A stretch of DNA of 64,000 bases, taken from assembly GCF_031846445.1 (NCBI RefSeq), contig NZ_JAVRHR010000001.1, forward strand, positions 62,001-126,000. Direction: 5' to 3'. The position numbers and the translations under genes were made by a program. This document shows, piece after piece, positions 51,621 to 60,732 of this stretch (position 1 is the first letter of the stretch; each line of letters opens with the position of its first letter). The notes below the pieces were generated by a model that saw only the letters and a program-made list of their open reading frames with translations, searched no databases and was not told the origin of the DNA. The stretch is from Croceitalea rosinachiae. GTDB taxonomy: Bacteria; Bacteroidota; Bacteroidia; Flavobacteriales; Flavobacteriaceae.

Positions 51621-53084
51621 CTATTTATTTAAATCATGAAGTGCGGCTTTAACTTCTTTAAAATCGTCAAAGTCAACACGCTTACCATTAGTTTCTTGGT
51701 AGGTCTCATGCCCCTTACCAGCAACTAGTATTATATCATTGGCCATAGCAAGCTTACAAGCTGTTTTGATGGCTTGTTTTCTATTTTCTATGGACAGTGT
51801 TTTTTTTGCATTTTGAGGCTCAACGCCTGCCTCTATTTCTTCAATAATCTTTTCAGGGGATTCTGTTCTTGGGTTGTCAGAGGTGAAAATGGCTTGATTA
51901 CTCATATCAGAAGCGATATGACCCATAACCGGACGCTTCGACTTGTCACGATCACCACCACACCCCACTACGGTGATGACGTTTTCATTTCCAGTCCTCA
52001 ATGCGTTGATAGTAATCAACACATTTTTTAGTGCATCCGGTGTATGGGCATAATCAACTATTGCCGTAATCTTCTCTTTCGATATAAAATATTGGAACCT
52101 ACCGTCTACATTATCCAACTCACTGATCAATTTTAAAATCTCTAACTTTTCAAGACCCAACAAATCGGCGGTCGCATAAATAGCAAGTATATTATAAGCA
52201 TTAAAATCTCCTATTAGTTTTGACCATAGTTCATTGTCATCAATTTTCAATAATTGACCATCTAATTGATGTTCTAATATTTGACCTCTGTAATCAGAAA
52301 AGGATTTTAATGCGTAGGTATATTTTTTTGCCTTTGTATTTTGAAGCATCACCATTCCATTTTTATCATCTAGATTGGTCAACGCAAATGCAGACTTAGA
52401 TAAACCATCAAACAACTTTTTCTTAGTATCTCGATACTCGGCAAAAGTCTTGTGGTAATCTAAATGATCATGAGACAGATTGGTGAAAATGGCTCCTTCG
52501 AATTTTAAACCCTCTGCTCTTTTTTGATGGATACCATGTGAGCTTACCTCCATAAAACAGAATTCGACACCCGCTTCATTCATCAAATGCAAATGGTAAT
52601 TAATGGCAAGGGCATCTGGTGTCGTATGTGTCGTTTTGTACTCTTTGTCATCTACCATTATTTTTATAGTAGATATTAGTCCAACTTTATAGCCTGCTTT
52701 TTTGAACAAACTATACAATAATGAGGTAACCGTAGTTTTGCCATTGGTACCAGTGACCCCAACTAATTTTAAATTTTTTGAAGGGGTCTCATAAAAATTA
52801 GAGGCCATTATGGCCAATGCCTTATTGCCATTATCCACTTGCAAGTAGGTAATACCATTAACCACCAGTTCAGGCATCACTTCACATACAATTGCCTTTA
52901 CGCCAGAATCAATTGCCTTTTGTACATATTTATGCCCGTCGGTTATCAAACCCTTAATAGCTACAAAGACATCGTCCATTTCAACTTTTCGAGAATCAAA
53001 ATGCACATTGTTTACCATTACATTGGTATCCCCTGTTACAGCAGTTAGGCTAACACCATACAATATGTCTTTTAACAGCTTCAT
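51621..53084 (-). CDS. murE: UDP-MurNAc-tripeptide ligase MurE
   Basis: 487 aa. ATP loop GVTGTNGKTTVTSLL (about residue 108), HDHLDYHKTFAEY, and SDNPRTESPEKII, whose DNPR motif is typical of enzymes that add meso-diaminopimelate. Start overlaps the ftsI stop by 4 bp (ATGA). Confidence 0.97.
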   Translation of the reverse strand: MKLLKDILYGVSLTAVTGDTNVMVNNVHFDSRKVEMDDVFVAIKGLITDGHKYVQKAIDSGVKAIVCEVMPELVVNGITYLQVDNGNKALAIMASNFYETPSKNLKLVGVTGTNGKTTVTSLLYSLFKKAGYKVGLISTIKIMVDDKEYKTTHTTPDALAINYHLHLMNEAGVEFCFMEVSSHGIHQKRAEGLKFEGAIFTNLSHDHLDYHKTFAEYRDTKKKLFDGLSKSAFALTNLDDKNGMVMLQNTKAKKYTYALKSFSDYRGQILEHQLDGQLLKIDDNELWSKLIGDFNAYNILAIYATADLLGLEKLEILKLISELDNVDGRFQYFISKEKITAIVDYAHTPDALKNVLITINALRTGNENVITVVGCGGDRDKSKRPVMGHIASDMSNQAIFTSDNPRTESPEKIIEEIEAGVEPQNAKKTLSIENRKQAIKTACKLAMANDIILVAGKGHETYQETNGKRVDFDDFKEVKAALHDLNK

Positions 53085-55090
53085 GAAAGTTGCAATACTA
53101 TTTTTGTGATTTCTTTGATATTTGTGCCTTCTTCAACAGATTGTTGTTTTACTTTTCCATTGCCCTTAACTTCAACTTCAACACCTAGGTTTTCCAAAAT
53201 GGCCACGGCGTCCATTCCACACATACCCTTTAAATTAGGTACTACTTGATATTTTCTTTGGGCATGTGCATAAAACGATTTATAGGACTCCTCTATCAAT
53301 TCAGTCTTAGGGTTTTCGGGCACTACTTCATCAACTACTGGAGAGGTGATATATATTTTTTCAGCTAGGGATTTAAATACAGGTCCTGATACATCTGCAC
53401 CATAGTAACCAACGCTCTTATCAGGTTCATGAATAACAACAATACAAGAATATTGAGGGTTATCAGCCGGAAAATATCCTACAAACGAAGAGATATAAGC
53501 CAATTTATCAGGGTCTTTGGCCACATAGTTTTTTTGACAAGTACCTGTTTTTCCGGCCATGGAGAAGCTTTTAGAATACAAACCATTTCCAGTGCCATAC
53601 TCTTTCTCAACTACATCTTTTAATAATTGTTGGGCTTTCTTGACAGTTTCCTTAGAACAGATAGAAGGATTGATAACCTCTTTTTTAAACTCTTTTAAAA
53701 CCTTGTTTCCAACCCTTGCTTGTTTAATAAATCGCGGTCTTACCATTTCTCCATCATTAGCAATGGAATTGTAAAAAGCCAAAGTCTGCATGGGTGTCAT
53801 TGCAACTTCATAACCATGCGACATCCAAGCTAATGAAATACCTGACCAGCCTTTGTCACCAGGATATCTCAATACAGGATTGCCCTCACCGACGATAGGT
53901 AGCTCTAAATTCTTGTGAAGCCCCATATTCATCAGTCGATTCACATACTTCTCAGGATTTTCTTTATAGTTCTCATGAATCATCTTGGCAAAAGCAGTAT
54001 TTGAAGAAAGTGCAAAAGCTTTCGCTATTGATATTTTACCATAGCCATTCCATTTAGAATCTCGAACGGTACGGTCATAAATTCTCCATTTACCTTTCTC
54101 AGTATCCACCACAGCATTGGTATCAATTACTTTGTCTTCTAAAGCGGCAATCAAAGACATCAACTTAAAAGTAGAGCCAGGTTCGTGTGACTCCCCAACT
54201 GCATAATTCAATTTCTCGTAGTATTTGCCTTCTTCTGTTCTGCCTAGATTTGATATGGCTTTTACTTCACCTGTTTTGGTTTCCATCACCACAACAGACC
54301 CATGGTCAGCTTTATAATATTCTAATTGCTTAAGCAGAGCATGATGGGCTATATCTTGAATGTTGGTATTGATGGTAGTAATGATGTCTCTACCATCTTG
54401 AGGTTCAATAATATTGTCAAAACCAACGGGTTTCCACTCGCTACCCGCACTTTTCTGTTTTAAGCGCTTTCCTTCATTACCCCTTAAATATTCCTTACCA
54501 AAAGCGCCGTCAAGGCCTACACGTGTAAAGTGACCTTGATTATCGATTCGTTCATAACCAATACTTCTCGCTGCCATCTTACCGAGTGGATATTCGCGAA
54601 CCACACGATGACTTTCCAAAAAGCCACCTCGATTGGGACCGTACTTGAAAAGTGGGAACTTGCGCATACGAGCATAATCTAAATACTCTACGTTTCGAGC
54701 TATAAGTTTGTAGCCATTTTTATTCACCCTTGCTTTTCTCAACATTTGGCGATAATGTGATGATGGCTTATCAAAAAGAACGGCCAAAGAGTCGCATAGT
54801 GGTATGATATTTTTATCCCAGTCTTCTTTAGTGACCGTGTTGGCATCAAAACGTATTTCATATTTAGCAACAGATGCTGCTAAAAGACTGCCATCATCCG
54901 CATAAATATTACCTCGATTTGGCTGAATAGTAAACATGCGTTCCGTTTTTTGCATGGCCAGCTCTTTATATTCAACACCCTTCACCATTTGAATATCGAC
55001 CAGCTTTGCCACTACGCCAATTGCGAATACCAAAAGACCACCTGCAACGAGATACAATCTATTCATGATATTTTTTTCGCTTATCGCCAC
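53081..55090 (-). CDS. ftsI: Penicillin-binding transpeptidase FtsI with PASTA domain
   Basis: 669 aa. One N-terminal membrane helix, the PBP dimerisation domain, then the transpeptidase with PGSTFKLMS (SxxK serine, about residue 305), SSNTAFAKM (SxN) and AGKTGTCQKN (KTG). A C-terminal PASTA domain begins VPNLKGMCGMDAV. The start is GTG at 55090, whose G is shared with the ftsL stop TAG; an in-frame ATG at 55066 is an alternative. Septal peptidoglycan crosslinking. Confidence 0.95.
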   Translation of the reverse strand: MAISEKNIMNRLYLVAGGLLVFAIGVVAKLVDIQMVKGVEYKELAMQKTERMFTIQPNRGNIYADDGSLLAASVAKYEIRFDANTVTKEDWDKNIIPLCDSLAVLFDKPSSHYRQMLRKARVNKNGYKLIARNVEYLDYARMRKFPLFKYGPNRGGFLESHRVVREYPLGKMAARSIGYERIDNQGHFTRVGLDGAFGKEYLRGNEGKRLKQKSAGSEWKPVGFDNIIEPQDGRDIITTINTNIQDIAHHALLKQLEYYKADHGSVVVMETKTGEVKAISNLGRTEEGKYYEKLNYAVGESHEPGSTFKLMSLIAALEDKVIDTNAVVDTEKGKWRIYDRTVRDSKWNGYGKISIAKAFALSSNTAFAKMIHENYKENPEKYVNRLMNMGLHKNLELPIVGEGNPVLRYPGDKGWSGISLAWMSHGYEVAMTPMQTLAFYNSIANDGEMVRPRFIKQARVGNKVLKEFKKEVINPSICSKETVKKAQQLLKDVVEKEYGTGNGLYSKSFSMAGKTGTCQKNYVAKDPDKLAYISSFVGYFPADNPQYSCIVVIHEPDKSVGYYGADVSGPVFKSLAEKIYITSPVVDEVVPENPKTELIEESYKSFYAHAQRKYQVVPNLKGMCGMDAVAILENLGVEVEVKGNGKVKQQSVEEGTNIKEITKIVLQLS

Positions 55091-55413
55091 TATTCTTCTG
55101 TTTTAACTATGATTTTTTGAGGAGGATTTACGGAAGGTTTCAGCCCTTTCGATGCAATCGTATGCTTTAAGGAGGATTCTAACTTGAGTTGCTGCAAATC
55201 ACGACGGGTTTCAACAAATTCGCTACGCAAGGAACGCACCTGTTCATTTAGTTCGGCAATTTCATGAACTTTTTTATCGGCTTGATGGCTACTCGAGATC
55301 ATCATCGCTGCCAAAAAGGAGGCAAACAACAAGAAAAGCCAGTTTTTAGGCGCATCACCGCTAACTAAAAACTTACCTTTCAAAATATCCAATAATCCTT
55401 TTTTCATTTTCAT
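55090..55413 (-). CDS. ftsL: FtsL-like cell division protein
   Basis: 107 aa from the ATG at 55413. An in-frame TTG at 55464 would add 17 residues translated from palindromic spacer DNA and is rejected. One membrane helix (NWLFLLFASFLAAMMISS) and a following coiled coil (ELNEQVRSLRSEF), the FtsL layout. Identified by position between rsmH and ftsI more than by sequence. Confidence 0.85.
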   Translation of the reverse strand: MKMKKGLLDILKGKFLVSGDAPKNWLFLLFASFLAAMMISSSHQADKKVHEIAELNEQVRSLRSEFVETRRDLQQLKLESSLKHTIASKGLKPSVNPPQKIIVKTEE

Positions 55414-55419
55414 TTTACT

Positions 55420-55530
55420 CGATAATCGAGGTTTAAATGCCCCCGACGCTTGCGTCGAAATCAATCTTAGTTTTCTCTTTAATACCTCATGGCTTGCCCC
55501 GAGGTTATTTATTCGTATTATTCCTGCTGG
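55420..55530. repeat. Palindrome-rich spacer between rsmH and ftsL
   Basis: Three inverted repeats in about 100 bp: CTCGATAATCGAG, CGACGCTTGCGTCG (55444-55457), and a longer one with AATACCTC/GAGGTTATT arms around a GC-rich loop (about 55481-55510). Genes of this cluster otherwise overlap or nearly touch, so the 125-bp gap stands out. It looks like a small dispersed repeat inserted between the genes, not a promoter. Confidence 0.5.
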
Positions 55531-55538
55531 TACAGAAA

Positions 55539-56441
55539 CTATATGCGCTCCGCAATTCGGAGTTTCGCAGAACGTGCCCTATTGTTCTGCGCTATTTCCT
55601 TTGCCATTGGCACTATTAATCTTCCGACTTTTTTCAAAGGGACATCAATATTGCCATAGAAATCTTTTTCTGCCTCACCTTCAAACCTACCGTCTCTTAC
55701 AAAGCGTTTCACCAAACGGTCTTCTAAAGAATGATAACTTATCATGCTTAACCTACCCCCTACTTTTAGTATTTCTGGCGTTTGTTCTAAAAACGACTTC
55801 AACACTTCAAGCTCTTGGTTGACTTCAATCCGGATAGCTTGATAGATTTGCGCCAAAATTTTGTTCTCTTTCATTTTGGGCAAAAACTGTTTCAACACCA
55901 TCTTGAGCTGCTCTGTGGTTTGAATCAGCTTATCTTGTCTTGAATCTGCAATTACTTTTGACATCGCGTTAGCGTTTCGCAATTCGCCATAGTCAAAAAG
56001 TACTTTTGCCAAATTTTCTTGAGAATAGGTGTTGACCACTTTAAAAGCAGAAAGCTCATTTTTTCTGCTCATCCTCATGTCTAAATCAGCATCAAAACGA
56101 ATTGAAAATCCGCGTTCCGCTTCATCAAACTGATGTGATGAGACTCCAAAATCTGCTAAGATTCCATCAACCTTGAGAATGCCATAGAACTTTAAAAACT
56201 GCCTGAGGAACCTAAAATTTTCATTGATCAAAGTGAATCGCTCATCATCAATAACATTAGCAAGTGCATCTTCATCTTGATCAAAAGCAAACAATTTGCC
56301 CTCAGGCCCTAGTCTTTTCAATATTTCTTCGGAATGTCCGCCACCGCCAAAAGTGACATCGACATAAACTCCATCATCTTTAATTTTCAATCCATCTACT
56401 GATTCGTTTAACAGCACTGGATTGTGGTATTCATTACCCAT
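55539..56441 (-). CDS. rsmH: 16S rRNA m4C1402 methyltransferase RsmH (MraW)
   Basis: 300 aa from the ATG at 56441, which gives the usual N-terminus MGNEYHNPVLLNESVDGL; earlier in-frame ATGs lie inside mraZ. SAM-binding VDVTFGGGGHSEEIL, LADFGVSSHQFDEAERGFS and SYHSLEDRLVKRF are signatures. It overlaps the mraZ end by 8 bp. Methylates C1402 of 16S rRNA. Confidence 0.96.
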   Translation of the reverse strand: MGNEYHNPVLLNESVDGLKIKDDGVYVDVTFGGGGHSEEILKRLGPEGKLFAFDQDEDALANVIDDERFTLINENFRFLRQFLKFYGILKVDGILADFGVSSHQFDEAERGFSIRFDADLDMRMSRKNELSAFKVVNTYSQENLAKVLFDYGELRNANAMSKVIADSRQDKLIQTTEQLKMVLKQFLPKMKENKILAQIYQAIRIEVNQELEVLKSFLEQTPEILKVGGRLSMISYHSLEDRLVKRFVRDGRFEGEAEKDFYGNIDVPLKKVGRLIVPMAKEIAQNNRARSAKLRIAERI

Positions 56442-56907
56442 CTTTGCCATCTTTGTTATCGACGACAAAAATATTTTCAGCTACATCTCCATAAACATTT
56501 TCGCTTTCTTGCAAGACAGCTTCATATTTTTCTTTATCCCAAATTTCAATTCGGTCATCGGCACAATGCAATGACACTTCTTTAGTAATACCTGCAAACT
56601 CAATGAGGTTTTTTGGTATCTGAAAACGTCCTGTTTCAGAATCAACCTTTAAATCTGGCTTCATGCCGGCAGTAAACTTTCTAAAGAAAAGATCATAGTC
56701 TCTGCTAATATTCTTTTTAGCCCTTACCTGTTGCATCAAAATATCAAACTCACTTTTAGGGAACAGCTCTATACAGCCTTGAAATACCGCTCTTTTTATG
56801 ACAAAATCTTGATTGATCACTGGCATAAGTTGATTCTTAAGCGAATTGGGCAATGTTACCCTTCCCTTAGCATCAGCCTTACAGTCAAATTGACCCATCA
56901 AGTTCAT
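56434..56907 (-). CDS. mraZ: Transcriptional regulator MraZ
   Basis: 157 aa with two SpoVT/AbrB-like halves; DAKGRVTLPNSLKNQL (about residues 12-27) and ETGRFQIPKNLIEFAG (about 91-106) are the paired DNA-binding loops. MraZ binds direct repeats before its own gene and represses the dcw cluster. First gene of the cluster; matching repeats are found just upstream. Confidence 0.95.
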   Translation of the reverse strand: MNLMGQFDCKADAKGRVTLPNSLKNQLMPVINQDFVIKRAVFQGCIELFPKSEFDILMQQVRAKKNISRDYDLFFRKFTAGMKPDLKVDSETGRFQIPKNLIEFAGITKEVSLHCADDRIEIWDKEKYEAVLQESENVYGDVAENIFVVDNKDGKDG

Positions 56908-56938
56908 TAGCGCGAAATTTGTTTTAACTATTTAAAAT

Positions 56939-56974
56939 CAAATATATATATTTTATCTCCACATATCTCCACAT
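56939..56974 (-). promoter_or_regulatory. dcw promoter with MraZ-type direct repeats
   Basis: Minus-strand TATATTTG (56939-56946) is a -7 element 32 bp before the mraZ ATG. Just upstream are two perfect tandem copies of ATGTGGAGAT (minus strand; 56955-56974) with a 10-bp period, covering the -33 zone. A third partial copy, GGTGGAGAT, lies at 57016-57024. MraZ of other phyla binds TGGGN repeats with the same 10-bp period, so autorepression is likely. Confidence 0.75.
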
Positions 56975-57122
56975 AAAGACACAATTGTTAATAAAATCTA
57001 TAATTTTAACGTCAAATCTCCACCAAAAATTGCATTTCAGCGCTCTAAAGCTATTTTTTAAAACTCCTGATATCGTATTTCATAATTACAAATTCCACTT
57101 TTCACCACATTGATTTTGCAAT

Positions 57123-57150
57123 TTTGAATGATTTGAAATGCCTATATTTG
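57123..57150 (+). promoter_or_regulatory. Promoter of the hydrolase-engB pair
   Basis: TTTG (57123-57126), 16-bp spacer, TATATTTG (57143-57150), ending 23 bp before the ATG. A second TTTG at 57115-57118 gives a longer spacer. Good match to the Bacteroidota promoter. Confidence 0.6.
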
Positions 57151-57173
57151 GCACGCTAGACCCAACTAAATAG

Positions 57174-57938
57174 ATGGAAGAAGAAATTAATTCGGAAGGA
57201 AAGTTCAGATATATTGAAATTGGCGAAGGAAAACCTATCATTATACTACATGGACTAATGGGAGGTTTAAGTAATTTCCATGGTGTTACCGACTTTTTCC
57301 CACCAAAAGGCTACAAGGTTTTAGTGCCTGAGCTACCGATTTATGACATGCCAATGCTCAAAACAACGGTAAAGAACTTTGCCAAGTTTTTAGAAGATTT
57401 TATTGAGCATAAAGGATTGAAAGATGTTATTTTATTGGGAAATTCCCTAGGTGGGCATATTGGGCTCTTGCATACCAAAATGTTTCCTGAAATAGTCAAA
57501 GCCCTTGTGATTACCGGTAGTTCTGGATTATACGAAAGTGCAATGGGTGATGGATATCCTAAACGCGGTGACTATGAATTCATCAAGAAAAAAGCACAAG
57601 ATGTTTTTTATGACCCTGATGTAGCTACCAAAGAAATTGTTGATGAAGTTTTTGCAACGGTCAATGACCGTATGAAATTGGTAAAAACTTTGGCAATTGC
57701 CAAAAGTGCTATTCGCCATAATATGTCGAAAGATTTGCCCTCAATGCATACGCCTACCTGTATTATTTGGGGAGAAAATGATTCAGTTACCCCACCTAAT
57801 GTCGCAAAAGAGTTTCACGAATTATTACCAGATTCTGATTTGTTCTGGATTGAAAAATGTGGTCACGCCCCAATGATGGAACATCCAAATGAATTCAATA
57901 GTATTCTTGATGCTTGGTTGACCAGGCGCAACTTCTAG
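57174..57938 (+). CDS. Alpha/beta hydrolase
   Basis: 254 aa. Oxyanion-hole motif ILHGLMGG (about residues 23-30), nucleophile elbow LGNSLGGHIG (Ser near 87), acid in IWGENDSVTP (about 200) and His in KCGHAPMMEHP (about 229). Complete catalytic triad. Substrate unknown. Followed by engB after 10 bp; the pair is often together in Flavobacteriia. Confidence 0.9.
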   Translation: MEEEINSEGKFRYIEIGEGKPIIILHGLMGGLSNFHGVTDFFPPKGYKVLVPELPIYDMPMLKTTVKNFAKFLEDFIEHKGLKDVILLGNSLGGHIGLLHTKMFPEIVKALVITGSSGLYESAMGDGYPKRGDYEFIKKKAQDVFYDPDVATKEIVDEVFATVNDRMKLVKTLAIAKSAIRHNMSKDLPSMHTPTCIIWGENDSVTPPNVAKEFHELLPDSDLFWIEKCGHAPMMEHPNEFNSILDAWLTRRNF

Positions 57939-57948
57939 TTCTAACATC

Positions 57949-58566
57949 ATGAAAATTACATCGGCGGAATTTGTGATGAGCAATTCAGACGTGGCAAAAT
58001 GCCCAAATGAACCTTTGCCAGAGTATGCCTTTATTGGCCGTTCGAACGTCGGGAAATCATCATTGATCAATATGCTGGTCGGTCGTAAAAGTTTGGCGAA
58101 AACCTCTGGTAGACCTGGAAAAACCCAACTCATCAACCACTTTAAAATAAACCAAAATTGGTTTTTGGTAGATTTACCGGGCTACGGTTATGCCAGGGTT
58201 TCTAAAAAAGAAAAAAAGGTTTTTCAAAAATACATTACAGAATATTTTGAGAAACGCAAACAACTTGTCTGTTCCTTCGTTCTTGTAGACATTCGTCACG
58301 AGCCGCAACCTATTGATATGGAATTTATGGAATGGCTTGGGGTAAATGGAGTTTCTTTCGCTATAATCTTTACGAAAGCAGATAAATTAAAGCCCGGCGC
58401 AATACGCAACTATGTTGACACGTATATTCAGCAACTTTTGGAAACCGCTTGGGAAGAAGCCCCACCCTATTTTGTAACCTCTTCAGCAAATAGAACCGGG
58501 AAGGATGAACTACTGGATTATATAGATAGTATCAATAAAGCTTTCATTAAAGACGGTACTAATTAG
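57949..58566 (+). CDS. engB: Ribosome biogenesis GTPase EngB (YsxC/YihA)
   Basis: 205 aa. G1 GRSNVGKSSLINML (about residues 27-40), G3 DLPGYGYA, G4 TKADK, G5 SSAN. Essential for 50S subunit assembly in most bacteria. Stop overlaps the convergent hypothetical gene by 4 bp. Confidence 0.96.
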   Translation: MKITSAEFVMSNSDVAKCPNEPLPEYAFIGRSNVGKSSLINMLVGRKSLAKTSGRPGKTQLINHFKINQNWFLVDLPGYGYARVSKKEKKVFQKYITEYFEKRKQLVCSFVLVDIRHEPQPIDMEFMEWLGVNGVSFAIIFTKADKLKPGAIRNYVDTYIQQLLETAWEEAPPYFVTSSANRTGKDELLDYIDSINKAFIKDGTN

Positions 58567-58937
58567 GTTCGCTCTTTTAATAATCTAATTAAACCGTGAG
58601 TAGTTTTTAAACTGTTCATTTCTTCTTTTGAAATCAAAACCTCCAAACCCTTTTGGCCTTCAACAAGTGCAATAGGAAATTCAAACTTGTAGCCGAATTT
58701 ACTAGCGTACTTTTTGGCAAACTCGTCTTTATGTAAAAAGGTCATTTGGTGCTTACTCTCTTGCCTAAACTTTTTCCAAGTGCGGTTCTCAGAAACCACA
58801 CCATAGGTAATGTCACATAACTTGCAATCATAAGTTGATGGCTTGAAGACCTTGTGCATACTGTCTATGATGGCATTTTTGGTGCCCGAATTGGCATTAT
58901 AGATAAAAATAAGTTTTTGGGTGGGTTTCTTTTTCAT
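58563..58937 (-). CDS. Conserved hypothetical protein with CxxC
   Basis: 124 aa, basic, no signal peptide or membrane helix. Notable parts are KLIFIYNANSGTKNAIIDS near the start and a lone CKLCDITYGVV (about residues 38-48), a CxxC that could bind metal or act in redox. I do not recognise the family. It converges with engB (4-bp overlap) and is transcribed alone. The frame, length and coding look support a real gene. Confidence 0.75.
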   Translation of the reverse strand: MKKKPTQKLIFIYNANSGTKNAIIDSMHKVFKPSTYDCKLCDITYGVVSENRTWKKFRQESKHQMTFLHKDEFAKKYASKFGYKFEFPIALVEGQKGLEVLISKEEMNSLKTTHGLIRLLKERT

Positions 58938-59036
58938 TGTATAAAAGTACAGATGATATCTGCCAAACTGGATATATAAATCTGTATTTTACAGACTTAT
59001 TTATGTGTTAGCTACAAGTGCTTAAAAAAAGTAAAA

Positions 59037-59225
59037 ATGAAACTTAAAATACATTCTGAGGGTCAAAAAGACCATTTACAAGAGTTAAAAGAAAAATATG
59101 ACCAACTTAAAACGGCTATCAAAGCAAATCCAAAATTGACGGACAATGAAAAGCAAACGGGACTGAAAAAAATGAATGAAAAGTTCGTGAAAGAAAAAAA
59201 GGATTCCAATCAAAAACTCTTCTAA
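59037..59225 (+). CDS. Small charged coiled-coil-like protein
   Basis: 62 aa, very rich in Lys, Glu and Gln. LKEKYDQLKTAIKANP and NEKQTGLKKMNEKFVKEK would form two helices. No known domain. It starts at an ATG 98 bp after the divergent hypothetical gene and is followed by a terminator hairpin, which supports expression. Confidence 0.6.
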   Translation: MKLKIHSEGQKDHLQELKEKYDQLKTAIKANPKLTDNEKQTGLKKMNEKFVKEKKDSNQKLF

Positions 59226-59228
59226 CCT

Positions 59229-59253
59229 GCAAAAGCCGGACGGGCTTTTTACG
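59229..59253 (+). terminator. Terminator after the small coiled-coil gene
   Basis: AAAGCC pairs with GGCTTT around a GGACG loop, followed by TTTACG, a few bases after the stop codon. Short but well placed. Confidence 0.6.
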
Positions 59254-59514
59254 CCAACGAAATCTGCATGCAGATGGACTCCTTAGCTAGTTTACCCTAA
59301 TGACCTTACTCAAGCTGAATAACTACTTAAAAAAGTTTTGAGGCAATATTAGAAAGACGACTCATTCAAACGTGGAACAGAAATTCAACATGGCTAAATG
59401 CGATTTTTCATACTTACTCGAACGTGTAGCACCAGTAGCTAACAATGCCAATAATTAATACGGACTTCGGGTTTTAAGCCAAATACCGCAAAATCCACAA
59501 GAGAACTTACGCCT

Positions 59515-60606
59515 TTAGTCATTATATAGAGTTTTCTCTAAAATTTGTTTCAAGTCCAATGCTTTTACATTTTTAGCAACAATTTTTCCCGCCTTATCCA
59601 ATAAAATATTCTGAGGAAGTGAACTCACTCCATATTGCCGTGAAACCAAATCGTTTTTATCCCAAACATGGGTCCATGCTTCGACACCATCTTTTTCGAT
59701 GGCTTTTTTCCATTTATCTTCTGTCTTATCTTGAGAAATGCTAATAATCTCAAAACCTCTTGAATTATAGTCCTCGTATAGTTTGGCAAACTCTGGGTTT
59801 TCTATGCGGCAAGCTCTACACCAAGCCGCCCAAAAATCAATTAAAAGAACCTCCGCCTCAATAGATTTAAGTTCGGTCATAGAACCCTTGGTATTTATCA
59901 ATTTGAAATTTGGGGGTCTATTTCCTAAGGCCAACGCATCCGAATCGCCCACTCTCCGTTCCAAATCTCTTGTAATTGGGCTATTGGGAAACGACTCCTT
60001 ATATTGTGTTAATTGCTGCTTCACAAACGCCCTATCTTTATTAAAATCTGTAAAACCTAAAGCGAAATACCCTTCCGGACCAATATCCATTGCTTTTATT
60101 TCTCTGTGAAACTCTACTAAAAATGCTTGAATCGCCTCGCCAGAACGGGCCTGAATGTTCTTCAATGCCTGTTGATCATTGGCTTTCATGGCTGCGTCCG
60201 CTTCTTTCTTCAAAGCGCCAAAATACTTGCCCTGCAATTCCCCATTTTTTAACTTAAATGCTTTCATTCTCTGAGAAGATGGAGCATCTACAATTTTGAT
60301 ATCTTCTATGCAATTGATATGAGCATTTTTCTCAGAAAGACCAGAAATCAGCAAGGAATCTTTGTCATCGAAAGAAATGGAATATAAAGTTGGTTGTTGG
60401 GCAACCTTGAATTCATACTTACTATTTTCAGGGTATTGCGTTTCTAAAACGTAATAATCTCCAGTTTCTGGGTCAAGCTGTTTCAAAGTAATTGTATCAA
60501 CCTCGTCTCCAACCTCTCCACTAATGGAAAAGTTTTCGGAACAGGAAGTAATCAAGAGTAGTTGCAAGCTTAGAAATAGTACATTTTTCTTTATAAGTAT
60601 TTTCAT
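59515..60606 (-). CDS. TlpA/ResA-like thioredoxin lipoprotein
   Basis: 363 aa from the ATG at 60606 (in-frame ATG at 60633 possible). Lipobox LLITSC. A DUF4369-like N-terminal beta domain (SGEVGDEVDTITLKQLD), a helical middle part, and a C-terminal thioredoxin fold with redox motif WAAWCRACRIENP (about residues 268-280) and cis-Pro in SSLPQNILLDK. Likely a periplasmic thiol reductase anchored to a membrane. Single gene. Confidence 0.9.
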   Translation of the reverse strand: MKILIKKNVLFLSLQLLLITSCSENFSISGEVGDEVDTITLKQLDPETGDYYVLETQYPENSKYEFKVAQQPTLYSISFDDKDSLLISGLSEKNAHINCIEDIKIVDAPSSQRMKAFKLKNGELQGKYFGALKKEADAAMKANDQQALKNIQARSGEAIQAFLVEFHREIKAMDIGPEGYFALGFTDFNKDRAFVKQQLTQYKESFPNSPITRDLERRVGDSDALALGNRPPNFKLINTKGSMTELKSIEAEVLLIDFWAAWCRACRIENPEFAKLYEDYNSRGFEIISISQDKTEDKWKKAIEKDGVEAWTHVWDKNDLVSRQYGVSSLPQNILLDKAGKIVAKNVKALDLKQILEKTLYND

Positions 60607-60732
60607 GGTCTTCTTAATAAGGTTCTTCTGCAAAGAAAATAGAAGATATGTTTTGGCAAGTTAGAGTACGTGTATCCGAACCAATTACCCTCGTTATAAT
60701 GGTTCGAATTTGTTCATACCTATATTCGAACT

